A DNA stretch of 64,000 nucleotides from Scatomonas sp963930955 (GTDB lineage Bacteria; Bacillota; Clostridia; Lachnospirales; Lachnospiraceae), in NCBI GenBank assembly GCA_963930955.1, contig OZ006967.1, positions 1,674,001 through 1,738,000 of the forward strand, written 5' to 3'. The notes beneath the pieces were generated by a model. It worked only from the letters and a program-made list of their open reading frames with translations. It ran no database searches and was not told the DNA's origin. A program made the translations under genes and the position numbers. Positions 16,335-24,136 of the stretch are shown piece after piece. Position 1 is the stretch's first letter; each line of letters starts with the position of its first letter.

Positions 16335-17086
16335 ATTATAAAATGATCCTGGCTTATGACGGGGCCAGGTACGATGGATGGCAGAAACAGGGCAATACAG
16401 AGCGGACCATTCAGGGAAAGCTGGAGGGGGTCCTGACCCGGTTGGAGGGAGAAAAGGTAGAAGTTCACGGAGCCGGACGGACGGATGCCGGTGTCCACGC
16501 CCGGGGACAGACAGCCAGCTTCCATCTTGCTTCCGGCAGGGACAGCCATGAGCTCCTGGAAGCCATGAACCGGTATCTGCCGGAGGACATAGCAGTGCTG
16601 TCCCTGCAGCCGGCCCCGGAACGGTTCCATGCCCGGCTGAACGCTCTGGGAAAGAGGTACCGCTATCAGATAGGCTTCGGCAGCCGGAAACCCGTGTTTG
16701 AGAGAAAATATCTCTATCGGGTAGAAGAAGCCTTGGATTTTGAAGCTATGGAGCGGGCAGCCCGGTACCTGGAGGGGACACGGGATTTTCGCTCCTTCTG
16801 CGGCAGCCGGCGGATGAAGAAATCCACGGTGCGGACGATTTTCCGCATAGAACAGCAGGTAGACCCAAGGCAGGGCCGGGCGGATCTGGTCTTCCAGGGG
16901 GACGGATTTCTTTATCATATGGTACGGATCCTGACGGGGACCCTGCTGGAGGTGGGGATGGGAAAGCGGAAGCCGGAGGAAATCCCGGGAATCCTGGAGG
17001 CCCGGAATCGGGAGGCTGCAGGCTTTACCGCCCCGCCTCAGGGGCTGTTTCTGGAAAAGGTATGGTACAGCGAGGAGGAGAGATGA
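16331..17086 (+). CDS. truA: tRNA pseudouridine(38-40) synthase TruA
   Basis: 251 residues. It isomerises uridines 38-40 in the tRNA anticodon arm. The catalytic aspartate sits in GAGRTDAGVHARGQ (about residue 53); also LAYDGARYDGWQKQ at the start, RFHARLNALGKRYRYQI, and FLYHMVRILTGTLLEVG. Coupled by ATGA overlaps to dinB upstream and to the HAD gene downstream, an unusual repair/tRNA pairing that is probably only operon packing. Confidence 0.96.
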   Translation: MNYKMILAYDGARYDGWQKQGNTERTIQGKLEGVLTRLEGEKVEVHGAGRTDAGVHARGQTASFHLASGRDSHELLEAMNRYLPEDIAVLSLQPAPERFHARLNALGKRYRYQIGFGSRKPVFERKYLYRVEEALDFEAMERAARYLEGTRDFRSFCGSRRMKKSTVRTIFRIEQQVDPRQGRADLVFQGDGFLYHMVRILTGTLLEVGMGKRKPEEIPGILEARNREAAGFTAPPQGLFLEKVWYSEEER

Positions 17087-17724
17087 AAGATTTAAAAGGA
17101 AGGATCTTTGACCTGGACGGAACTCTCTTGGATTCCATGGGAGTATGGAGCCAGATCGACGTGGATTTTCTGGCAAAGAGGGGGATCGATCTGCCGGAGG
17201 ATTACCAGCGGATAGTAACCCCCATGGGGGCCCGCCAGGCGGCAGATTACACCATCGAAAGGTTCCATCTGCCGGATACTCCGGAAATGCTTATGGAGGA
17301 GTGGCTGGAAATGGCCCACGAGGAGTACAGCCGCCGCATCCCCCTGAAGCCCTGGGCTTATGAATACGTAGAAAAACTATACCGGCAGGGGAAAAAGCTG
17401 GCGATTGCCACTTCTTCAGACCGGTATCTGGTGATGCCTGCCCTGGAGCGCACGGGGCTGCTTCCTATGATAGACGCAGTAGTTACCGCTGCAGAGGTAA
17501 AGCGGGGCAAGGGCTTTCCGGATATTTATGAAAAAGCTGCTGCAGACCTGGGACTAACTGCCGGCGAGTGTGCCGTCTACGAGGATATTATTGAAGGTAT
17601 CCGTGGAGCCAAAGCCGGGGGATTTCTGGCAGTGGGTGTCTATGAAAAACAGAACCAAGAGAATTACCAGCTGATCCGCAGGGAGGCAGATGTATACATC
17701 CATTCCTTCCGGGAGCTGCTGTAA
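17083..17724 (+). CDS. HAD-superfamily phosphatase, beta-phosphoglucomutase-like
   Basis: 213 residues from the ATG at 17083, with GAGGAGGAGAG just upstream. Motif I reads IFDLDGTLLDSMGVW with both aspartates; a helical C1 cap follows (DYTIERFHLPDT); motif II is IATSSD, motif III lysine in AAEVKRGKGFPDIYEKAA, and motif IV YEDIIEGIRGAKAGG. The pattern fits small sugar-phosphate phosphatases or phosphomutases. Substrate unknown. Four-base overlap with truA. Confidence 0.9.
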   Translation: MKDLKGRIFDLDGTLLDSMGVWSQIDVDFLAKRGIDLPEDYQRIVTPMGARQAADYTIERFHLPDTPEMLMEEWLEMAHEEYSRRIPLKPWAYEYVEKLYRQGKKLAIATSSDRYLVMPALERTGLLPMIDAVVTAAEVKRGKGFPDIYEKAAADLGLTAGECAVYEDIIEGIRGAKAGGFLAVGVYEKQNQENYQLIRREADVYIHSFRELL

Positions 17725-17743
17725 AGAAGAGGAGGAATACGGT

Positions 17744-18289
17744 ATGATCCTAAAAAAACTGAGCGCAGCTGCGGCACTGCTGGGAATCCTGGCCCTGGCC
17801 GGTCATATGGGCACTATGACATTTTCGCTTTTTACCGGCTGGTATGTGCTGGATCTCTGCAAAGGCCTGGCTCATCTGACTCTGCTCTGCATTCTGATCC
17901 ACGGGTTTTTGTCTGTATGCAGCGTGTTTTTCTGCCATGAAGGGGCATCCCTGACTTATAAAAGAGAGAACCGCCGGTGGATCCTGCAGAGGGCTTCGGC
18001 GATCCTGATTGTTCTGCTGATCCATCTGCACACCAAAGCCTACAGCCATATGGCTACAGGAGTTCCTCTTTCTCCCGGTCAGTCGGTTCTGTTCTGTCTG
18101 TCAGAGGTGTGCTATATTGCTTCCGTGACGATTCACGTGGGAACCTCTTTTTCCCGGGCCTTTGTGACCTGGGGCTGGGTGGCTTCCGGCCGGACCCTCC
18201 GCCGTCTGGACGCAGGAGCCGGGATCGTCTGCGGCGCAGCCGGAATCTGTGGGGCGGCAGCGGTGATCCGCTTTTTTCTGGGGGTGTGA
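17744..18289 (+). CDS. Fumarate reductase / succinate dehydrogenase membrane anchor-like protein
   Basis: 181 residues from the ATG at 17744 with AGGAGGAA upstream. Four to five hydrophobic helices (about residues 7-28, 36-58, 84-103, 113-135, 158-178). Several helix histidines (AGHMG, LAHLTLLCILIHG, LIHLHTKAYSH, TIHVG) could ligate b-type haem. Identity is inferred from position: two bases later come the flavoprotein and then the iron-sulfur subunit. It would pass electrons between the quinone or membrane carrier pool and the soluble subunits. Confidence 0.7.
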   Translation: MILKKLSAAAALLGILALAGHMGTMTFSLFTGWYVLDLCKGLAHLTLLCILIHGFLSVCSVFFCHEGASLTYKRENRRWILQRASAILIVLLIHLHTKAYSHMATGVPLSPGQSVLFCLSEVCYIASVTIHVGTSFSRAFVTWGWVASGRTLRRLDAGAGIVCGAAGICGAAAVIRFFLGV

Positions 18290-18291
18290 AA

Positions 18292-19920
18292 ATGAAAACA
18301 GTACTGATTATCGGCAGCGGTATCGCGGGTCTGTCCTGTGCCATCGAAAGTGCTGCTCTGGGGATGCAGGTGATCCTGGCATCGCCCTTTCCCTCTGAGC
18401 GGGCCCAGTCGGTTATGGCGGCCGGAGGAATTAACGCGGCGCTGAATACGAAAGGAGAAAACGATTCTCCGGCCTGTCACGCGGAAGATACTCTGAAAGG
18501 AGGCTGCGGGATCGCAGGCAGAGAAGAGGTATACCGGCTCTGCCAGGCCGCCCCGGATGTCATTGCCTGGCTGGAGGATATGGGAATGGTTTTCACAAGA
18601 GATAAGGAAGGCAGGATCGATCTGCGGGCTTTTGGAGGTCAGAGCCGCAGAAGGACGGCCTTTTCCGGCGCCTGCACCGGAAAGCAGATCGTCACTGCCC
18701 TGGTGGGACGTGCCAGAGCCTATGAATGTCAGGGAAAGATCCAGCGGCGGCTGGGGCTGTATTTTCATTCCGGTCTGATCCGGGACGGAGTCTGCAGCGG
18801 CGCCTTGTTTTATAACGAAGCCAGGGGAACACTGGAAGCGGTTTACGCGGACGCAGTGGTGATGGCTGTGGGGGGACAGAACCAGGTGTTCGGAAAGACT
18901 ACCGGTTCCATGCTCTGCGATGGTTATGCCCATGGAAAGCTTTTCGAGCAGGGAGCGGTTCTGAAAAATCTGGAATTTATTCAGTATCATCCTACTACGG
19001 TGGAGACTCCCATGAAGCGGATGCTGATCACCGAAGGAGCCCGAGGAGAGGGCGGCAGACTCTTCTATCTGGAAGGGGAGAAACGTGTTTATTTTATGGA
19101 AGATAAATACGGAGAGAGAGGCAATCTCATGCCCAGAGACGTAGTGTCAAAATGTATTTACGATGCGCCTTCCCAGGTTTATCTGGATATTACGTTTTTG
19201 GGAGAAAAAACCATAAAAGAACGTCTTTTGGAAGTGTATGATCTGTGCCGCAGCTATCTGGGACTGGATGTAACCCGGGAGCCGATTCCTGTATATCCTT
19301 CCGTACATTTCTTTATGGGTGGATTTGCGGTGGATCCGGAGCACCGTACGAATATAGAGGATCTGTACGCAGTGGGAGAGTGCGCGTCCATTTACCATGG
19401 GGCTAATCGGCTGGGAGGCAATTCCCTGCTGGCCGCGGTCTACAGCGGAAGAAGGGCTGCCCGGAATATTTCCGGACAGGTTTGTGAGAAAAAGTCCCGG
19501 GAATTTGGCGCTTATCTTTCTGACCAGGAAGCGGAAATGCGGCGGCAGCTTCAGACGGGAAGCCAGTTCCCGGCTGTTTATATCCGCCAGAATCTGGCTG
19601 GGATGATGAACCGGGATCTGGGGATCACCCGCAGGGAGGATAAGCTTCTGGAAGGACTGGACAGTGTGGAGTACGATCTGGATGTGGTGAAGAAGCTGAA
19701 CCTGGACACCTCGGTTTCCTTTTACCAATCTTACAGCTTGCGGGGAATGCTGCTTTTATCCAAAGCAATCCTGAAGTCGGCCCTTCTGCGGAGAGAAAGC
19801 CGGGGAGCCCATATCCGGGAGGATTATCCGGAATCCCGGGAGGAATATGCCTGTCCCAGTTTTATCCAGTATGACCGGGGGAACTTTACTGTGACGTTTC
19901 CGGGAGGAGGAGTTCAATGA
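18292..19920 (+). CDS. frdA: Fumarate reductase flavoprotein subunit
   Basis: 542 residues; the ATG at 18292 follows the anchor stop closely, and an open frame further upstream belongs to the anchor region. FAD motif IIGSGIAGLS at residues 6-15; RRRTAFSGACTGKQI, EFIQYHPTTV, ITEGARGEGGR, YPSVHFFMGGFAVD and GANRLGGNSLLAAVYSGRRA give the substrate and FAD contacts of the family. At the site where the E. coli enzyme has the covalent FAD histidine (RSHTVAAEGG) this protein reads RAQSVMAAGG, so Gln39 replaces it. L-aspartate oxidase also lacks this His, but the neighbouring anchor and Fe-S genes favour fumarate reductase. Probably terminal electron acceptor for anaerobic growth. Confidence 0.85.
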   Translation: MKTVLIIGSGIAGLSCAIESAALGMQVILASPFPSERAQSVMAAGGINAALNTKGENDSPACHAEDTLKGGCGIAGREEVYRLCQAAPDVIAWLEDMGMVFTRDKEGRIDLRAFGGQSRRRTAFSGACTGKQIVTALVGRARAYECQGKIQRRLGLYFHSGLIRDGVCSGALFYNEARGTLEAVYADAVVMAVGGQNQVFGKTTGSMLCDGYAHGKLFEQGAVLKNLEFIQYHPTTVETPMKRMLITEGARGEGGRLFYLEGEKRVYFMEDKYGERGNLMPRDVVSKCIYDAPSQVYLDITFLGEKTIKERLLEVYDLCRSYLGLDVTREPIPVYPSVHFFMGGFAVDPEHRTNIEDLYAVGECASIYHGANRLGGNSLLAAVYSGRRAARNISGQVCEKKSREFGAYLSDQEAEMRRQLQTGSQFPAVYIRQNLAGMMNRDLGITRREDKLLEGLDSVEYDLDVVKKLNLDTSVSFYQSYSLRGMLLLSKAILKSALLRRESRGAHIREDYPESREEYACPSFIQYDRGNFTVTFPGGGVQ

Positions 19921-20600
19921 TCGTGAAAATCAAAAGACAGGACCGCCGGGATTCAAAGCCCTACTGGCAGAGTTATGAATATAAGGGAAGCCGGGAGGTG
20001 ACAGTGGCGGCGGTGCTGGATCAGCTGAATTATCAGGACGATCTGGTAAATACAGAAGGCCACGGAGCCAGGAGGATCCGCTGGGAGTGCAGCTGCCTGC
20101 AGAAGGTCTGCGGAGCCTGCGCCATGGTGATCAACGGAAAGCCCGGTCTGGCCTGCGCCGTATTTCTGCGGGATCTGTCAGGAGAAGAACTGGTGCTGGA
20201 GCCCCTGACAAAGTTTCCTGTCATTGCCGATCTGCAGGTGGACCGGTCTGTGATCTACCGGAATCTGCAGCGGGCAAAACTGTATCTCCGGGGATACAAG
20301 GGGGAAAATCCAAAGGAATATCCCCATCAGTATCAGGCAGCAAAATGCCTGAAATGCGGCCTGTGCCTGGAGGTGTGTCCCAACTACAGCAAGGGAGAGG
20401 ATTTTTTCGGCGCCCTGTTTGCCAATGAAGCCTATCTTGTGGGAAGTCAGTCTCAGGATACGGAGAAGATCCGGGAAGAATACCGCCGCCATTTTGCCGC
20501 CGGCTGTTCAAAATCTCTGTCCTGCGAAAGTATCTGTCCTGCAGGCATTCCCACCCTGGCGTCCATAGCCAAGATGAACCGGGGAAAAATCCTGAAATAA
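19917..20600 (+). CDS. frdB: Fumarate reductase iron-sulfur subunit
   Basis: 227 residues, coupled to frdA by ATGA. Ligands for three clusters are visible: [2Fe-2S] in ECSCLQKVCGACAMVINGKPGLAC (key cysteines about residues 57-81), a first C-terminal set CLKCGLCLEVCPNY (about 144-157), and CSKSLSCESICPAGIP (about 199-214), fitting the [4Fe-4S] and [3Fe-4S] sites. It relays electrons from the membrane anchor to the flavin. Last gene of the frd operon. Confidence 0.9.
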   Translation: MIVKIKRQDRRDSKPYWQSYEYKGSREVTVAAVLDQLNYQDDLVNTEGHGARRIRWECSCLQKVCGACAMVINGKPGLACAVFLRDLSGEELVLEPLTKFPVIADLQVDRSVIYRNLQRAKLYLRGYKGENPKEYPHQYQAAKCLKCGLCLEVCPNYSKGEDFFGALFANEAYLVGSQSQDTEKIREEYRRHFAAGCSKSLSCESICPAGIPTLASIAKMNRGKILK

Positions 20601-20606
20601 GAGCGC

Positions 20607-20635
20607 TTGACAGATAGATCGGAGATTGCTACAAT
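20607..20635 (+). promoter_or_regulatory. Near-consensus sigma-A promoter for the MATE gene
   Basis: TTGACA (20607-20612), 17-base spacer, TACAAT (20630-20635). It starts seven bases after frdB and drives a leader of about 120 bases. Confidence 0.88.
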
Positions 20636-20682
20636 AACATGGCTAAAACAACGTGTGGATTTTTCAGGCCCGGCCTCTTTTC

Positions 20683-20720
20683 GCCGCACAATCATCCCTG
20701 GATGGTTGTGCGGCGTTTTT
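20683..20720 (+). terminator. Leader terminator / attenuator before the MATE gene
   Basis: Perfect 15-bp arms GCCGCACAATCATCC (20683-20697) and its complement (20700-20714), then GTTTTT. It lies between the promoter at 20607 and the MATE start at 20762, so most transcripts should stop here unless the hairpin is disrupted. No known aptamer was recognised in the 40-base stretch before it. Confidence 0.85.
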
Positions 20721-20761
20721 GCGCGATAGGACAGAAAAAATCCGAAGGAGGAAATACGGAA

Positions 20762-22102
20762 ATGAACGAAACATTTATGAAAGAGAAACCGGTACTGCCT
20801 CTGCTGGCCTCCATGGCGGTTCCCATGGTGATCTCCATGCTGGTGAACTCTCTGTACAACATCGTGGACAGTTTTTACGTGGCGCAGATCAGCGAGGATG
20901 CCATGTCGGCTCTGTCTCTGGTGTATCCGGTGCAGAATCTTATCAATGCCCTGGCCATCGGCTTTGGAATCGGCATCAACGCGGCCATTGCCTTTTACCT
21001 GGGGGCAGGGGACCGGGACCGGGCGGACCGGGCAGCTTCCCAAGGAATGCTGCTTTCCATCTTCCACGGGGTGGTGATCATGATCGCCAGCATCTGTGTC
21101 ATGCCCTCCTTTCTGGGGATGTTTACCCGCAGTGCCTCTATTGTGGAGCTGGGGGTACAGTATTCCAATATCGCCTTTTCTTTTTCCGTGGTGATTATGA
21201 TCAGCCTGACTTTTGAAAAGATCTTTCAGGCGGTGGGGCGTATGACTTTGACCATGATCGCCCTGCTCTGCGGCTGTGTGACAAACATTGTTTTGGATCC
21301 GGTGATGATCTTCGGCCTTGGCCCCTTTCCGGAGATGGGGATCCGGGGAGCGGCTCTTGCTACCGGCATCGGCCAGGTGCTGACGGTACTGATTTATCTG
21401 GCTGCCTGCCTGCTGCGGCCTTTGCCGGTCCGCATCCGGGGAAAGCTGCTGAAGCCGGACAGGAGCATGGCCGGCAGGCTTTACGCCGTGGGGATCCCCG
21501 CCACTTTGAATCTGGCCCTGCCTTCCCTGCTGATCTCCGCCCTCAACGGGATCCTGGCAGTGTATTCCGAGATCTATGTGCTGATCCTGGGGGTTTACTA
21601 TAAACTGCAGACCTTTCTGTATCTGCCGGCCAGCGGCGTGGTCCAGGGCATGCGTCCCATCATAGGCTATAACTACGGAGCCGGAGAAAAAAAGCGGGTG
21701 AAGCAGATCTACCAGGCGGCCCTGGTCATGAACCTGCTGATTATGGCCCTTGGAACGGGAATCTGTCTGGCGGTGCCGGACAGGCTTATGGGGCTGTTTT
21801 CCCAAAATCCGGAGACCATCCGGCAGGGAGCCCTGGCCCTGCGGATCATCTGCGCCGGGTTTATCGTTTCCGCAGTTTCCGTAACGGCTTCCGGAGCTCT
21901 GGAGGGCCTGGGAAAAGGCACGGCTTCCCTGGTGATCTCCCTCTGCAGGTATGTGGCGGTGATCATTCCGGCGGCCTTTCTCCTCAGTCGGTTCCTGGGG
22001 GCGGAGGGCGTATGGAACGCCTTCTGGGTTACAGAAGCCGTGTCTGCGGCGGCAGCCTGGGCAGTGTATCGCAGGACTCTGCAAAAAAGCGGGATTCTGT
22101 AA
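20762..22102 (+). CDS. MATE-family multidrug / toxin exporter
   Basis: 446 residues from the ATG at 20762, with GAAGGAGGAAA upstream; the frame stays open further left through the leader terminator, but an ATG at 20639 lies upstream of the expected transcript start. Twelve hydrophobic helices with the MATE start LASMAVPMVISMLVNSLYNIVDSFYVA, and GFGIGINAAIAFYLGAGDRDRADRAASQG, plus the mirrored VVQGMRPIIGYNYGAGEKKRVKQ in the second half. Such antiporters expel drugs or metabolites with Na+ or H+. The strong promoter followed by a leader terminator suggests induction by antitermination; the inducer is unknown. Confidence 0.92.
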   Translation: MNETFMKEKPVLPLLASMAVPMVISMLVNSLYNIVDSFYVAQISEDAMSALSLVYPVQNLINALAIGFGIGINAAIAFYLGAGDRDRADRAASQGMLLSIFHGVVIMIASICVMPSFLGMFTRSASIVELGVQYSNIAFSFSVVIMISLTFEKIFQAVGRMTLTMIALLCGCVTNIVLDPVMIFGLGPFPEMGIRGAALATGIGQVLTVLIYLAACLLRPLPVRIRGKLLKPDRSMAGRLYAVGIPATLNLALPSLLISALNGILAVYSEIYVLILGVYYKLQTFLYLPASGVVQGMRPIIGYNYGAGEKKRVKQIYQAALVMNLLIMALGTGICLAVPDRLMGLFSQNPETIRQGALALRIICAGFIVSAVSVTASGALEGLGKGTASLVISLCRYVAVIIPAAFLLSRFLGAEGVWNAFWVTEAVSAAAAWAVYRRTLQKSGIL

Positions 22103-22198
22103 ACTTGATTTTGACAGATGCTTGTGCTATGCTGAACTATCGGCCTATCTCTCCGGATGACCCGGAGAATGGGATCAATAGGAAAGGTTTGATAAACA

Positions 22199-24124
22199 AT
22201 GGCAAATAAAAATACCTACGATGCCGGAAGTATCACGGTGCTGGAAGGGCTGGAAGCGGTCCGCATGCGCCCCGGCATGTATATCGGCAGCACCGGCCGC
22301 AAAGGCCTGAACCATCTGATCTACGAGATCGTGGATAACGCCGTGGACGAGCACCTGGCCGGATTCTGCTCTCATATTAAAGTCGTGCTGGAGGCCAACG
22401 GCTCCTGCACGGTGGCGGACAACGGACGGGGGATCCCCGTGGGCATGCACGAAAAGGGAGTGTCGGCGGAGAGGCTGGTTTTTACCACCCTTCACGCCGG
22501 AGGAAAATTTGACCACAACGCCTACAAGACCAGCGGCGGCCTTCACGGAGTAGGCTCCTCGGTGGTAAATGCCCTCTCTACCTATCTGGATATCCAGATC
22601 AGCCGGGAGGGATATGTTCATCACGACCGGTATGAACGTGGGGTTCCGGTTATTGAACTGGAAGACGGCCTGCTGCCGAAGATAGGAAAGACCAAAGAGA
22701 CGGGAACCCTGGTGAATTTCCTGCCGGACCCGGAGATCTTCGAGAAGACCCGTTTCGCCTCCGCAGAGCTGAAGAGCCGTCTCCATGAGACCGCTTATCT
22801 GAACCCGGAGCTGACTATAGAGTACGAGGACCGGCGAGACGGAAAGAACGAGACAGAAGTATTTCAGGAGCCGGAAGGCATTGTAGGTTTCGTAAAAGAT
22901 CTGAACAAGAAAAAAGAGGCCCTTCACGAGCCGGTGTATTTTAAGGGCGAGTCCGAGGGAATTACCGTGGAGGCGGCCTTCCAGTACGTCCGGGAGTTTC
23001 AGGAAAATGTTCTGGGCTTCTGCAACAATATTTATAATGCGGAAGGAGGCACCCATCTTACCGGCTTTAAGAGCCAGTTTACCCAGGTCATGAACAATTA
23101 CGCCCGGGAGATCGGGGTTCTGAAGGAGAAGGACGACAACTTCACCGGGGCGGATATCCGCAACGGCATGACGGCGGTGGTGTCTATCAAGCATCCGGAC
23201 CCCCGGTTCGAGGGGCAGACCAAGACCAAGCTGGACAATCCGGACGCGGCCCGGGCTACAGGCAAAGTGACCGGGGAGGAGATCGTCCTTTACTTTGACC
23301 GGCACCTGGAGGTGCTGAAAGAGGTGCTGTCCTGCGCGGAGCGCTCTGCCAAGATCCGGAAGACCGAGGAAAAGGCCAGGACCAACATGCTGACAAAGCA
23401 GAAATACTCCTTTGATTCCAACGGCAAGCTGGCCAACTGCGAGAAGCGGGATCCTTCTGCCTGTGAGATCTTTATCGTGGAGGGAGATTCCGCCGGAGGT
23501 TCCGCCAAGACTGCCCGGGACCGGAGTTTCCAGGCTATCCTGCCCATCCGGGGCAAGATCCTCAACGTGGAAAAGGCCACCATCGACAAGGTTCTGGCTA
23601 ACGCGGAGATCAAGGCTATGATCAATGCCTTTGGCTGCGGCTTCTCTGAAGGATATGGCAATGATTTTGATATCAGCAAGCTCCGCTATGATAAGATCAT
23701 TATCATGGCCGATGCGGATGTGGACGGAGCCCATATATCTACCCTGCTGCTGACGCTGTTTTACCGGTTCCTGCCGGACCTGATCTACGAAGGCCATGTG
23801 TACATCGCCATGCCGCCTCTGTACAAGGCCATTCCCGCCCGGGGGGAGGAGGAATACCTTTACGATGATAAGGCCCTGGAAAAGTACCGGAAAAAGCATC
23901 ACGGGGAGAAATTTACCCTGCAGAGATACAAAGGTCTGGGGGAGATGGACGCGGAACAGCTCTGGGAGACGACCCTGAATCCCAAGACCCGGAAGCTGAA
24001 GCTGGTGGAAATTGAGGACGCCCGCATGGCCTCGGAGGTGACAGAGGTGCTTATGGGCACGGAGGTGCCACCAAGGAAAGCCTTTATTTACGAACACGCC
24101 GCCGACGCGGAACTGGATGTATAA
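22199..24124 (+). CDS. parE: Type IIA DNA topoisomerase subunit B (ParE/GyrB-like)
   Basis: 641 residues. GHKL ATPase motifs: EIVDNAVDEH, DNGRGIPVGMH, HAGGKFD and KTSGGLHGVGSSVVNALS. Transducer and TOPRIM follow: EIFIVEGDSAGGSAKTARDR and ADADVDGAHISTLLLT (Mg-binding acidic residues), then QRYKGLGEMDAEQLWETT. Short form without the GyrB insert. It is not beside dnaA/recF here and pairs with a type A subunit lacking a GyrA box, so the topoisomerase IV-like role is favoured over gyrase; symbol is by that inference. Confidence 0.9.
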   Translation: MANKNTYDAGSITVLEGLEAVRMRPGMYIGSTGRKGLNHLIYEIVDNAVDEHLAGFCSHIKVVLEANGSCTVADNGRGIPVGMHEKGVSAERLVFTTLHAGGKFDHNAYKTSGGLHGVGSSVVNALSTYLDIQISREGYVHHDRYERGVPVIELEDGLLPKIGKTKETGTLVNFLPDPEIFEKTRFASAELKSRLHETAYLNPELTIEYEDRRDGKNETEVFQEPEGIVGFVKDLNKKKEALHEPVYFKGESEGITVEAAFQYVREFQENVLGFCNNIYNAEGGTHLTGFKSQFTQVMNNYAREIGVLKEKDDNFTGADIRNGMTAVVSIKHPDPRFEGQTKTKLDNPDAARATGKVTGEEIVLYFDRHLEVLKEVLSCAERSAKIRKTEEKARTNMLTKQKYSFDSNGKLANCEKRDPSACEIFIVEGDSAGGSAKTARDRSFQAILPIRGKILNVEKATIDKVLANAEIKAMINAFGCGFSEGYGNDFDISKLRYDKIIIMADADVDGAHISTLLLTLFYRFLPDLIYEGHVYIAMPPLYKAIPARGEEEYLYDDKALEKYRKKHHGEKFTLQRYKGLGEMDAEQLWETTLNPKTRKLKLVEIEDARMASEVTEVLMGTEVPPRKAFIYEHAADAELDV

Positions 24125-24136
24125 AGGAGGAAGGTC

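Noticed and set aside
20639..20761. 41-codon leader or N-terminal extension of the MATE protein
   Set aside because: The ATG at 20639 is only a few bases from the -10 and upstream of the expected transcript start, and has no ribosome binding site; the frame crosses the terminator hairpin.
20453..22084. 543-codon minus-strand open frame opposite the MATE gene
   Set aside because: Low-complexity His/Gln/Gly-rich translation, no ribosome binding site, and fully overlaps a clear transporter.
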